Origin: CAVQOB01 sp963714325
GTDB lineage: Bacteria > Pseudomonadota > Alphaproteobacteria > Rhizobiales > Hyphomicrobiaceae
Assembly: GCA_963714325.1 (NCBI GenBank)
Contig: CAVQOB010000014.1
Location: 62,001 to 126,000 of the forward strand
Length of the DNA: 64,000 nt
Direction of reading: 5' to 3'
A program made the translations under genes and the position numbers. The notes below the pieces were generated by a model, which was given only the letters and a program-made list of their open reading frames with translations, ran no database searches and had not been told where the DNA came from. Shown here piece after piece: positions 1-8,953 of the stretch. The stretch's first letter is position 1; each line of letters starts with the position of its first letter.

Positions 1-1395
1 CCGCCGAACGGCGCGTTCGGGTCGACGATATTGTGTGCGTTGACCCACACAGTTCCTGCTTTTACGGCCTTGGCGAACGTCATCGCCTTGCCGAGGTCTC
101 GCGTCCAGATCGACGCCGAAAGACCGTAGCGGCTGTCGTTGGCGATACGGATGGCCTCGTCGAGGTCCCTCACCGGCGTCGCCGCGACGACGGGCCCGAA
201 CACCTCGTCCTGCACGATCTCGGCATCGAGTTTTGCCTTGTGCAGGATGGTCGGGGCGACGAAGTGGCCCCTTCCCGGTACCGCGCGCTTCCCCGCGACC
301 TGCTCGGCGCCTGCTTTCACGGCGCGTTCCACCATGCCATTGATCTTATCGCGGTGGCGCGCAGAGACGACGGGCTGGATCTGCGCATTCGGATCACGGC
401 CCGAGCCGAGCGACATGCCGTCGGCGATCTTGGCAATATTCGCGAGCGTTTTATCGTACACCTTCTCCTCGATCAGCAACCGCGACGCGGATGTGCACAC
501 CTGACCCGTGTTGAAGAACATGCCAAGGCCAGCCATCAGGCCCTCCATGCCGTCTTCATGGTCCGCCATCACCACCATCGGTGACTTGCCGCCGAGTTCG
601 AGTGTGAAGCGCGCCATGTTGTCGACAGCGGCGTGCGCCACGAGCTTGCCGGTCGCGGTCGACCCTGTGAACGTCAGCTTGTCGATCCCCGCATGTTTCG
701 ACAGCGCCGCACCCGCGGTGCCGCCGAGACCAGGAACGATATTGATCACGCCCGGCGGGATTCCCGCATCGGCGACGAGCTTGGCAAGCCGGAGGCAACC
801 GAGTGGCGTGTCTTCCGGTGGCTTGACGATGATGGTGCAGCCGCACGCAAGCGCCGGTGCGATCTTCCACATGGCGAGCGTCAGTGGAAAATTCCACGGC
901 ACGATGGCACCGACGACGCCGACGGGCTCTTTTACCGTCATGGTCATGTACTTGGAGCCCGGCGGCACGATTGCCGAGGTCTCCAGCGTCGAACCCTCGA
1001 TCTTGGTCGCCCACCCCGCGTAGTAGCGTAGCCAGTCGACCGTACCGCCGACCGAAACCCCTTTGGCGAGGCCGATCGATTTGCCATTCTCGACGCTCTC
1101 GATCTCGGCGAGCAGGTCGGTGTCCTTGGCAATCGAGATCCGCAAGATCCAGCATCATTTTTTCGCGCTCGACCGGACGCAGTTTGGACCAAGGCCCGTC
1201 GAGGGCAGCGCGCGCCGCTTTCACGGCCGCATCGACTGCAGCCGCGCCGCCGTCGAGGACTTCGGCGACGACATCGCCCGTGGCGCTGTCGTCGACTTTG
1301 AACGATTTGGTGCCGATTTCGACGAACTTGCCGCCAATGAACGGCAGATGCTTGCCTTTGAAGAAGGCAGCAGCCTCTTTGCTGTAACCCGTCAT
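1..1395 (-). pseudogene. NAD(P)-dependent aldehyde dehydrogenase, frameshifted and cut by window edge
   Basis: The gene runs off the left edge of the window. The N-terminus starts at ATG 1395 (MTGYSKEAAAFF), preceded by a GAGGG box. It reads as an aldehyde dehydrogenase up to residue about 88 (MMLDLADL). The frame then breaks near 1131, where one extra G restores continuity if removed (DLIAKDTD). In the shifted frame the family hallmarks are clear: PWNFPL, the LELGGKSP segment carrying the general-base Glu, and GQVCTSASRLL with the catalytic Cys. The early LRYYAGWATKIEG segment resembles phenylacetaldehyde or betaine aldehyde dehydrogenases. Beside a ThDP decarboxylase-like gene and hpa genes, an arylacetaldehyde dehydrogenase role is plausible but inferred. 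The frameshift may be a sequencing error. Confidence 0.85.
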
Positions 1396-1569
1396 GTTTA
1401 TCACACCCTCGTTATGGATCGCAGCGGAAACCGTCGCAGTTTCGAGCGGTCTGTCAAATACAGAATAGAGAACGCGAGCATCTCCTGGCTAGATGGGTCG
1501 CGGCCCTTGCCATTCGCGCGGGGTGCAGCATGATGTGCTCGTGTGAATTTTGTGAACGGAGTGCGGATC

Positions 1570-2322
1570 ATGGTCGCAACGGGTCGCCTCATCGAGCGGT
1601 TCGCCTTGGTGACAGGTGGCAGCAGCGGCATCGGTGCTGCCGCGGTGCGCAAGCTTGCCGACGCGGGCGCAACTGTCGTGATCGGCTACAACACCGGCGC
1701 GGGGCGAGCGGAGGCGCTGCGGGAAGACCTGCCGGGCAGCGGACATCGCACGATCCGCCTACCGCTCGAAGCCGTCACGGATATACGGACCGCGTTTGCA
1801 GACTTGGCGAACGAGATCCCGCGACTGGATATCTTGGTCAATTCAGCCGGTTTCACGCAGCCGATCCCGCACGGTGACTTCGAAACCCTCGACGACGCGC
1901 TGTTCGAACGCATCCTGGTCGCGAATGCGCGTGGTCCGTACTCCATCATCCGTGGGGCTCTGCCACTACTCAGGCGGTCTGACGATGCCGTCATCGTCAA
2001 TGTGTCGTCGCTGTCCGGCCGCACCGGGTCCGGCAGCAACATCGCCTACTGCGCTGCCAAAGCAGCCGTCGACACGATGGGCCTGTCGTTGGCGCGCGCG
2101 TTGGGACCGAAGATTCGCGTACTCGGCGTCTCACCAGCAGCAGTCGCGACTGACTTCGTCGCCGGCCGCGACCGGGCGGCGCTTGAGAAGATCGCCGCGG
2201 GGACGCCGTTGCAGCGCGTCACTGAAGCCGAAGACGTCGCTGACGCCATCATGGCGTGTATCACGCACCTCAAGTCATCCACTGGAACGACTTTGCTGGT
2301 CGATGGAGGCAGACACCTTTGA
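1570..2322 (+). CDS. SDR family NAD(P)-dependent oxidoreductase
   Basis: A classical short-chain dehydrogenase of about 250 residues, the usual family length. It has the TGGSSGIG dinucleotide-binding turn near the N-terminus, an NSAG motif, the catalytic Ser in NVSSLSG, and the YCAAK catalytic Tyr/Lys pair. It ends in the typical LLVDGG tail. The substrate cannot be read from sequence. ATG 1570 is chosen because a GGAG box lies 9 bases upstream; an in-frame start at 1543 has no such box. It is divergent from the aldehyde dehydrogenase at 1-1395 and sits beside aromatic degradation genes, so oxidation of a catabolic alcohol or ketone is a reasonable guess only. Confidence 0.9.
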   Translation: MVATGRLIERFALVTGGSSGIGAAAVRKLADAGATVVIGYNTGAGRAEALREDLPGSGHRTIRLPLEAVTDIRTAFADLANEIPRLDILVNSAGFTQPIPHGDFETLDDALFERILVANARGPYSIIRGALPLLRRSDDAVIVNVSSLSGRTGSGSNIAYCAAKAAVDTMGLSLARALGPKIRVLGVSPAAVATDFVAGRDRAALEKIAAGTPLQRVTEAEDVADAIMACITHLKSSTGTTLLVDGGRHL

Positions 2323-2342
2323 CGCCATCGGCAGCCTGCCGA

Positions 2343-2810
2343 TTACAATCCGATTGGAATTGCGTGATTGGCCTTTACTTCCTTCAGGACAATGCTGCTT
2401 CGAACGGCCGCGAGCCCCCCAGCCACTTTGATCAGGCGGTCGAGCAACTCGCTCAGGTGATCGAGGTCCCGACAGAATATTTTCATGATGTAGTCGGCGT
2501 CTCCTGTTTGTGCATAGCACTCGACGATTTCCGGGCAGGCTCCGACAAACTTGCGGAACGCCGCGTTGGATCGATCTTCGTGGCTACGGAGACTGATCGA
2601 GGTGTGTGCGACAACAGCCAGGCCGAGTTTGCGGTGATCGAGGACCGCAGCTATTCGTCTTATGTAACCTTCCGCGCGCAGCCTCGCGATCCGGCGTGCG
2701 CACTGGGTTCCAGACAAATGGATGCGATCGGCGATCTCAACCTGCGTCAGATCCGCCTCACTCTGCAAGAGGGACAAGATTCGGAGGTCGTAGGTGTCGA
2801 GATCACGCAT
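2343..2810 (-). CDS. Lrp/AsnC family transcriptional regulator
   Basis: A small regulator of about 155 residues. The N-terminal winged helix begins LDTYDLRILSLLQSEADLTQ and contains a recognition helix with the LSGTQCARRI pattern. A C-terminal RAM/AsnC ligand-binding domain follows (ECYAQTGDADYIMKI, then LSELLDRL). The gene is divergent from the ThDP enzyme at 2968 with about 160 bases between, so it probably controls that gene and the cluster behind it. Members of this family often sense amino acids, which fits a pathway degrading aromatic amino acid derived acids. ATG 2810 is preferred because the family normally starts a few residues before LDxxD; a TTG at 2828 is possible. Confidence 0.92.
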   Translation of the reverse strand: MRDLDTYDLRILSLLQSEADLTQVEIADRIHLSGTQCARRIARLRAEGYIRRIAAVLDHRKLGLAVVAHTSISLRSHEDRSNAAFRKFVGACPEIVECYAQTGDADYIMKIFCRDLDHLSELLDRLIKVAGGLAAVRSSIVLKEVKANHAIPIGL

Positions 2811-2967
2811 GTCCAACAGACCAATCAAGCAATACGCAGGTTTTCTGCATTGACATATCGTATCACGCAGAAAATCACCACAAAAATGCCTGAGGATGGC
2901 TTCGATTGCACATCATTTTCGTCTAACGCAATCTAATCTGAGCGTGTTTGCTGCTTGGACGAGTGAA

Positions 2968-4665
2968 ATGACGAGACGGATCAAGAATCGTCCTGATGAC
3001 GTCGGTCGTTCGATGAGCGGTGGCATGGCCATCGTCGAACAACTGATCGCCAACGATGTCGACACGGTGTTCGGCCTGCCCGGCGCGCAGATGTACTCAC
3101 TGTTCGATGCGCTGCAGCAACTCTCTGACAATATCCGGACCTACGGTGCGCGTCACGAGCAGACCTGCGGCTACATGGCGTTCGGCTATGCGCGTTCGAC
3201 GGGGAGGCCCGGTGTATTCTCCGTTGTGCCCGGGCCCGGCGTACTCAACACAACCGCCGCGCTCTGCACTGCCATGGGCTGCAATGCACCGGTGCTGTGC
3301 CTGACGGGCCAGGTGCCGAGCGCCTTCCTCGGCCGCGGGCGCGGGCACCTGCACGAACTTGCCGATCAACTCGGAACGCTTCGATCACTCGTCAAATGGA
3401 CCGCGCGTATCGAGCGGCCGGCCGATGCGCCCGAGATCGTCAACGAGGCGTTTCGGCAAATGTTGTCGGGACGACCGGGCCCGGTCGTGCTTGAGATGTG
3501 CTGGGACGTGATGGCGTCGAGCGCACACGTGGTGCCGCAGCCTGCCGCGACCATTCCGCGGGCTGCTTCTCCCTCGCCATTAGAAATCGAGGCGGCGGCA
3601 GAGCTTGTCGCAAAGGCGCGTCGGCCGATGATCATGACCGGCAGCGGTGCCCAGCATGCAGCCGTCGAGGTGCGCGCACTCGCCGAGGCGATCGATGCAC
3701 CTGTCTCGGCCTTGCGCGGCGGCCGGGGCATTATGCCTGAGGACCATCCACTCGGGCTCTCGTCCTATGCAGCGTGGCGCCTGTGGCCCGAGGTTGACGT
3801 GCTGATCGGCATCGGCACGCGCCTCGAAATGCCCTATATGCGCTGGACCGGCATGATGTCGCTGGTTGACCGCCCAGCGATGCCACCGAATCTGATTCGC
3901 ATCGACGTCGACCCGGCCGAGATGCGTCGCCTGGTCCCCCATGCCGGCATCGTTGCCGACGCGGCGGATGGAACGGCCGCGCTGCTCGCCTCCATGAAGC
4001 GCAAGCTTGGCAAAGGCAAGCTGACAACCACTGCCGGGTGGCGCGACGCCATTGCGACGCAGAAGACGGAAGCACGTCAGGCAATCGAGAAAGTGCAGCC
4101 GCAGCTGGCTTATCTTGACGTGATCCGGGACGTACTCCCGCGCGACGGGCTGATCACAATCGAGTTGTCGCAAATGGGTTTCACGTCCTACTTCGGCTAT
4201 CCCGTCTATGAACCCCGCACCTATATTTCCGAGGGATTCCAGGGCACGCTCGGCTTCGGCTTTCCGACCGCGCTTGGGGTGAAGGCGGCCAATCCGGATA
4301 AGCCAGTCGTATGCATCACGGGTGATGGCGGCTTCATGTTCGCCGCCCAGGAGCTGGCTACGGCCGCACAGGAGCGGATCGCACTGGTCACGCTACTCTT
4401 CAACAACAATGCTTACGGCAATGTGTTGCGCGATCAGAAGACTGGTTTTGGCAATCGGGTCATCGGTGCCGTCCTTCAGAACCCGGACTTCATGGCGTTT
4501 GCGAGCGCCTTCGGCATCGAAGCACACCGAGTGACGAGCCCCGCTGGGTTGCGTCCGGTACTGACCAAGGCGCTTGGCGCAGGGCGACCCGTCCTGATCG
4601 AAATCATGGTCCCGCAGGGATCGGAAGTGAGCCCGTGGGAATTCATCCATCCAAAGCGGCCATGA
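2968..4665 (+). CDS. Thiamine diphosphate-dependent enzyme (acetolactate synthase / 2-oxoacid decarboxylase fold)
   Basis: About 565 residues with the three-domain ThDP enzyme layout. The N-terminal PYR domain has the cofactor-activating Glu in GARHEQTCGYMA. A central domain follows, and the C-terminal PP domain carries the metal and diphosphate signature GDGGFMFAAQEL ending in NNNAYGN. Such enzymes act on 2-oxoacids by decarboxylation or carboligation. Next to an aldehyde dehydrogenase and hpa genes, a decarboxylase for an aryl-pyruvate is plausible, but acetolactate synthase-like paralogues of unknown substrate look the same. Start alternatives are ATG 2896, 2968 and 3013. I chose 2968 for its weak GGACGAG box and the normal family length. 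Confidence 0.88.
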   Translation: MTRRIKNRPDDVGRSMSGGMAIVEQLIANDVDTVFGLPGAQMYSLFDALQQLSDNIRTYGARHEQTCGYMAFGYARSTGRPGVFSVVPGPGVLNTTAALCTAMGCNAPVLCLTGQVPSAFLGRGRGHLHELADQLGTLRSLVKWTARIERPADAPEIVNEAFRQMLSGRPGPVVLEMCWDVMASSAHVVPQPAATIPRAASPSPLEIEAAAELVAKARRPMIMTGSGAQHAAVEVRALAEAIDAPVSALRGGRGIMPEDHPLGLSSYAAWRLWPEVDVLIGIGTRLEMPYMRWTGMMSLVDRPAMPPNLIRIDVDPAEMRRLVPHAGIVADAADGTAALLASMKRKLGKGKLTTTAGWRDAIATQKTEARQAIEKVQPQLAYLDVIRDVLPRDGLITIELSQMGFTSYFGYPVYEPRTYISEGFQGTLGFGFPTALGVKAANPDKPVVCITGDGGFMFAAQELATAAQERIALVTLLFNNNAYGNVLRDQKTGFGNRVIGAVLQNPDFMAFASAFGIEAHRVTSPAGLRPVLTKALGAGRPVLIEIMVPQGSEVSPWEFIHPKRP

Positions 4666-4681
4666 CTTAGAAAGGCGACCT

Positions 4682-5545
4682 ATGAAGATCGTGGCATGGC
4701 GGTCCGCCGGACGAGAGACGATCGGCATCGCGACAGATGCCGGCGCCCTATCCGACATTGCGCGGCGCTCGCGAGGGCGGCTCGCAACACTGCAGGATCT
4801 GGTGTCGGCCGATGCGCGTGCGGAAGCCGAGCGACTGGCGACCGGTGATCCGGATGCGACGATCGCCGACGTGGACTTGCTGCCACCAATCGCCGCCGGC
4901 GCCAAGATTTTGTGCGTCGGTGTGAACTACCCGGAACGGAACGCCGAATACAAAGACGGCTCGGAACTGCCAAAGTTTCCGAGCCTGTTCGTGCGCTTTC
5001 CAACGTCGTTCGTCGGGCACGCGCAATCCATCGTACGACCGCCAGAGTCCGTGCAGCTCGACTACGAGGGCGAGATCGTGATCGTCATCGGCAAGCGCGG
5101 TCGACGCATCGCCGAGGTAAACGCGCTTGAACACGTCTTCGGACTGACACTGATGAACGAAGGCTCGATCCGCGATTGGATCCGGCACGGCAAATTCAAT
5201 GTCACGCAGGGTAAGAACTTCGAGCGGACTGGCTCGATCGGCCCGTGGATCGTGCCAATCGACGCTGCAACGCCGCTCGACGATCTCACGGTCGTTACGC
5301 GCGTCAATGGCGAGGAGCGCCAGCGCGGCAACACCGGCATGCTGATGTTTCCATTCTCCCGGATCATTTCTTACGTGTCGACATTCACCACCCTGGAGCC
5401 GGGTGACCTGATCGCGACCGGAACGCCGCCCGGCGCCGGTGGCCGCTTCGATCCGCCGAAATGGCTAAAACCGGGCGACCGGGTCGAAATCGAATGTCCC
5501 ATCGTTGGCACTTTGGTCAATGTCGTCGAGGACGAAGAGGTTTGA
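4682..5545 (+). CDS. hpaG: Fumarylacetoacetate hydrolase family protein, HpaG-like
   Basis: 287 residues. An N-terminal extension is followed by the FAH catalytic fold: ILCVGVNYPERNAEY, the metal-binding region LDYEGEIVIVIGKRG with its acidic ligands, LMNEGSIRDW, and GDLIATGTPPGAG near the end. The family includes HpaG (decarboxylase/isomerase of homoprotocatechuate meta-cleavage), acylpyruvases and fumarylacetoacetase. Placement directly before an hpaF stump, hpaE and hpaD argues for the HpaG role, acting on 5-oxopent-3-ene-1,2,5-tricarboxylate or its product. It is 16 bases after the ThDP gene and 3 bases before the hpaF start, so it is probably co-transcribed. The exact reaction is inferred from context. 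Confidence 0.85.
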   Translation: MKIVAWRSAGRETIGIATDAGALSDIARRSRGRLATLQDLVSADARAEAERLATGDPDATIADVDLLPPIAAGAKILCVGVNYPERNAEYKDGSELPKFPSLFVRFPTSFVGHAQSIVRPPESVQLDYEGEIVIVIGKRGRRIAEVNALEHVFGLTLMNEGSIRDWIRHGKFNVTQGKNFERTGSIGPWIVPIDAATPLDDLTVVTRVNGEERQRGNTGMLMFPFSRIISYVSTFTTLEPGDLIATGTPPGAGGRFDPPKWLKPGDRVEIECPIVGTLVNVVEDEEV

Positions 5546-5548
5546 TCG

Positions 5549-5665
5549 ATGCCACATCTGATCGTGGAGTATTCCGCGAACATCGATGTCGATCCGAATG
5601 GCAGTCTGAAGCACAACACCCTGCATGACATCATTGCCACCTGCCAAAAGGGAGCGCCGACATGA
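5549..5665 (+). pseudogene. hpaF: 5-carboxymethyl-2-hydroxymuconate isomerase (HpaF), N-terminal stump of 38 codons
   Basis: A 38-codon reading frame beginning MPHLIVEYSANIDV. This matches the start of HpaF, including Pro2, which becomes the N-terminal catalytic base after Met removal. HpaF is normally about 125 residues, so roughly two thirds is missing. After LHDIIATCQKGAPT the frame stops, and its TGA overlaps the ATG of hpaE (ATGA, 5662-5665). The gene order hpaG-hpaF-hpaE-hpaD is thus kept with hpaF clipped. It may be a dead remnant or a short leader keeping hpaE translationally coupled. It is too short for the tautomerase fold. Confidence 0.75.
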
Positions 5666-7193
5666 CCACCAAGGCAAAAGGGCCGACGTACGACGACAAC
5701 AAGGCGCGACTCGAACCATTGCTCAGTCGCCTCGGGGCAGGCGGTATCGGCCACACGATCGCTGGAAAGCGGGTTGACACCTCCGCGACGTTCGAGACCC
5801 ACTCGCCGGTCGACAAGACCGTTATCACGAAGGTCGCGCGTGGCAGTGCGGATACGATTGACCATGCCGCTGCGGCGGCTAAGCAGGCATTCAAGGCGTG
5901 GGCCGCTTGGGCGCCGGAAAAACGCCGCGCCGTGTTGCACAAGATCGCCGACACGATTGTGGAGCACGCCGAGGAGATCGCCGTTCTCGAATCCTGGGAC
6001 ACTGGCCAACCCTATCGCTTCATGTCCAAGGCTGCGATCCGTGGTGCCGAGAATTTCCGCTTCTTCGCCGACCGTGTGCCTGAAGCGCGTGACGGGCGCA
6101 ACATGCCGACGCCGGATCACTGGAACGTGTCGACGCGCGTGCCCATCGGTCCGGTCGGCATTATCACGCCCTGGAACACGCCTTTCATGTTATCGACATG
6201 GAAGATCGCTCCGGCGCTCGCCGCCGGGTGCACGGTCGTGCACAAGCCTGCCGAATGGTCACCGGTCACAGCCGATCTGCTGGTGCGGCTTTGCCAGAAG
6301 GCAGGGCTTGCCGGATGGCGTGCTCAACACCGTACACGGCTTTGGCGAGGATGCTGGCAAGGCGCTGACCGAGCATCCGGACATCAAGGCGATCGGCTTT
6401 GTCGGCGAAAGCTCGACCGGCTCTGCCATCATGCGCCAGGGCGCCGCCACTCTGAAGCGCGTGCACTTCGAACTCGGCGGCAAGAACCCGGTCATCGTCT
6501 TTGCTGATGCCGACCTTGATCGGGCGCTCGATGCCGTCGTGTTCATGATCTACTCGCTCAATGGCGAGCGCTGCACATCGTCGTCGCGCCTTCTTGTCGA
6601 CGAGAGTATCGCAGACGTGTTCATACGACGCCTCGCCGAACGCGTCGCTAAGCTCAAGGTCGGCCATCCGCTGGACCCAGCGACCGAGATCGGCCCGCTG
6701 ATCCACGAACGCCACTACGACAAGGTGTGCTCGTACTTCGCAACGGCCAAGAGCGATGGTGCCAAGATTGCCGTTGGGGGAGCGCCGCATGACGGCCCTG
6801 GTGGCGGACACTATGTGAAGCCGACCTTGTTCACCGGGGCCACCCCCTCCATGCGCATCGCGCAGGAGGAGATCTTCGGGCCGGTTCTGACGGTAGTCCC
6901 GTTCAAGGGTGAGGCACAGGCGACTCGAGATCGCCAATTCGGTTCGCTATGGCCTCACCGGCTACGTGTGGACCGGCGACATGGGGCGAGCACTGCGGGT
7001 CGCCGACGCGCTCGAGGCCGGCATGATCTGGCTCAACTCCGAGAACGTGCGCCACCTGCCAACGCCGTTCGGCGGCATGAAGGATTCCGGTATCGGCCGC
7101 GACGGTGGCGAGCACTCGTTCGACTTCTACATGGAAACCAAGAACATCTGCCTGGCCAAGGGAACACACGCCATTCCCAAGCTCGGCGTCTGA
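5662..7193 (+). pseudogene. hpaE: 5-carboxymethyl-2-hydroxymuconate semialdehyde dehydrogenase (HpaE), two frameshifts
   Basis: An aldehyde dehydrogenase of about 510 residues spread over three frames. The first part (5662 to about 6310) carries GIITPWNTPFMLSTWK. The second (to about 6924) carries FELGGKNPVIVFADADLD with the general base and NGERCTSSSRLLV with the catalytic Cys. The third ends in WLNSENVRHLPTPFGGMKDSG and ETKNICLAKG. Removing one base near 6310 (L-P-D-G-V restored) and one near 6924 (A-I-E-I-A-N restored) gives an uninterrupted protein. The product oxidises the ring-cleavage semialdehyde made by HpaD. It overlaps the hpaF stump by ATGA and is followed 20 bases later by hpaD. 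Both lesions are +1 and could be sequencing errors. Confidence 0.88.
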
Positions 7194-7213
7194 TATGCCA
7201 CAGGAGTTTTCAT

Positions 7214-8197
7214 ATGCCCGCCCCCAAACACGTCTTCGATCCGCCATTCAACATCGTCCGTTGCAGTCACGTGATGCTCGGCGTCACAGACCTCGCGCGC
7301 TCGAAGGCATTCTACGCCGACACGCTCGGCCTGCACATCGAGGATGAGACGAAAGGCGCGCTTTATCTGCGCGGTGTCGAGGAACGACAGCACCATTCGC
7401 TCGTGCTGCAAAAGGAAAAGATACCCGCCGCGCATCATCTTGGTTTTAAGGTCGGTAGCGAAGAGGACCTCGACAAGGCCGCGCATCACTTCAAAGCCAA
7501 GGGCATGAAGCATGCTTTTGTTGAGCGGCCCTACCAGGGTCGCACCTTGCAGGCCGTCGACCCACTCGGCATGCCGCTCGAACTCTATTTCGAGATGGAG
7601 AAGCGCGAAATCCTGCTGCAGAAGTATGCGCACTACAAGGGCGTTCAGCCGCAGCGTCTCGACCACTTCAACATCTTTGCGCCGGACGTGCAGGGCTCAA
7701 TCGATTTCTATGCTGCCCTCGGCTTCCGCCTGACCGAATACGCCGAGGAGGACGGACCGAACGGCCGTATCGCTGCCGCCTGGACGCAGCGCAAGGGCAA
7801 CGTCCATGACCTCGCGTTCACCAACGGACGCGGCCCGCGCCTACACCATCTCTGCTACTGGTCACCGACGGCGATGCACATCATCCACCTCTGCGACGTG
7901 ATGGCGACGTCGGGCTATCTGCCGAATCTCGAGCGCGGCCCGGGTCGGCACGGCATCTCCAATGCCTTCTTCCTCTATGTGCGTTGCCCGGACGGTCATC
8001 GCACCGAGATCTACACGTCTGATTACCAGACGATGGACCCCGACCACGAGCCGATCCGCTGGTCGCTGCGCGATCCGCGCCGCCAGACGCTGTGGGGCCA
8101 GCCGGCACCGAAGTCGTGGTTCGAGGAGGGCTCAGCATTCGCCGGCATCGATCAACGCGACGCGTTGTTCAAGGCGGACGTGATCATCGCGAATTGA
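7214..8197 (+). CDS. hpaD: 3,4-dihydroxyphenylacetate 2,3-dioxygenase (HpaD), extradiol, VOC fold
   Basis: 327 residues in two vicinal-oxygen-chelate domains: a degenerate N-terminal one (SHVMLGVTDLARSKAFY) and a catalytic C-terminal one. Metal ligands are visible as His151 (RLDHFNIF), His211/212 (RLHHLCYW) and Glu265 (HRTEIYTSDY), the expected two-His-one-Glu site for Fe or Mn. The enzyme cleaves homoprotocatechuate to the semialdehyde used by HpaE next door. ATG 7214 is preceded by AGGAG at 7202-7206. The length matches the class I extradiol family. It is the last gene of this cluster before mobile sequence begins. No HpaBC hydroxylase is seen in the window. Confidence 0.92.
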   Translation: MPAPKHVFDPPFNIVRCSHVMLGVTDLARSKAFYADTLGLHIEDETKGALYLRGVEERQHHSLVLQKEKIPAAHHLGFKVGSEEDLDKAAHHFKAKGMKHAFVERPYQGRTLQAVDPLGMPLELYFEMEKREILLQKYAHYKGVQPQRLDHFNIFAPDVQGSIDFYAALGFRLTEYAEEDGPNGRIAAAWTQRKGNVHDLAFTNGRGPRLHHLCYWSPTAMHIIHLCDVMATSGYLPNLERGPGRHGISNAFFLYVRCPDGHRTEIYTSDYQTMDPDHEPIRWSLRDPRRQTLWGQPAPKSWFEEGSAFAGIDQRDALFKADVIIAN

Positions 8198-8234
8198 AGG
8201 ACCAGCACGCAAGTCAGTCATCCCGGGCGGTGCA

Positions 8235-8519
8235 ATGACCATTACACAAGAACTGGCAGCGATCCTCGCCGAGGTCGACCGTCACGGCGATTACCTCGTC
8301 TCTGGCCGGGCAGAATTCCTGGTGCCTCGGATCGAGGTCAAGGGTGCCGGGCCGCTCGCACTGCCGCTTATGCCGGTGCAGGCTAAGCTGCTGATCAAGA
8401 CGGCAACGCAGGCTACGTTCGGACGCGGAGCGAAAAAAACTCTAAGCCCCATGAACTTCGAGAAGGCAAGCGCAAACGAAAGAACGAGGATTCTTGAGGA
8501 GGAAAGAAAGGCCGCATAA
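8235..8519 (+). pseudogene. N-terminal fragment homologous to the 2OG-Fe(II) oxygenase gene at 30884
   Basis: The first about 66 codons (MTITQELAAILAEV to ATFGRGA) closely parallel the start of the protein at 30884-33265 (MIITQELAKILAEV to APFGRGA). They share SGRAEFL, PRIEV and ALPLMP. The bases just before the ATG are also alike. Similarity stops abruptly at an A-tract (8432-8439). The remaining codons (KKTLSPMNFEKASANERTRI) are unrelated. The oxygenase catalytic residues lie beyond the break, so this fragment is inactive. The two copies are diverged rather than identical, so a relative of the island at 28-33 kb once existed here. Confidence 0.75.
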
Positions 8520-8580
8520 TCTACCCGACAAGAGAGATGTCAAACCCGCGCAAGTTCACATGGTCAACCGGAGACGAAAA

Positions 8581-8953
8581 ATGAAAACGGGATTTCTGTT
8601 TCTCATCGGAATATTATTTGCGGTGGGTACGAACATGGCGATGGCTGACGACTCAAAGCTGCCAGGTTACACGGACGGTGCGCAGATACTACGTGTCGAG
8701 CCGACCAGCGGGCAAGTCGATGCGATCAGCGGAGTCGTGTATTCACAGATAAAAGGCCAGCGAGCCGTGCGCCAGCTGACGATGGCACTACTTGTGCCTC
8801 GGACGACTGATCTGAAGCCAGCGATCGTTTATTTTCCTGGTGGTGGTTTCATGTCTGCCGACCACGAGAAATTCATCGAGATCAGAATGGCACTGGCTCA
8901 GGCCGGCTTTGTCGTTGCTGCTGCAGAGTATCGTGTAGTACCCCAAAAATTTC
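8581..8953 (+). pseudogene. Secreted alpha/beta hydrolase (esterase-like), 5' part, cut by ISL3
   Basis: It starts at ATG 8581 with a clear signal peptide (MKTGFLFLIGILFAV, cleavage after AMA). It continues as an alpha/beta hydrolase with the oxyanion-hole segment AIVYFPGGGF and the following strand-turn GFVVAAAEYRVVPQ. About 124 codons remain before the ISL3 terminus at 8954. The nucleophile Ser elbow, acid and His are missing. A short coding tail on the far side of the two ISL3 copies (11831-11945) looks like the last helix of the same fold, so the middle was probably deleted rather than just displaced. Some further residues are read into the IS before a stop at 8979. Confidence 0.8.

Noticed and set aside
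5774..8197. One 807-codon frame apparently fusing an aldehyde dehydrogenase to HpaD
   Set aside because: Its first part is shifted HpaE sequence and its middle leaves the HpaE frame again. hpaD has its own ATG and AGGAG box at 7202-7214. The fusion is produced by frameshifts.
8432..8439. GAAAAAAA at the break of the truncated 2OG copy, identical to the ISL3 copy C target
   Set aside because: A tempting excision footprint, but A-tracts are simple sequence and no IS remnant is present at this site.
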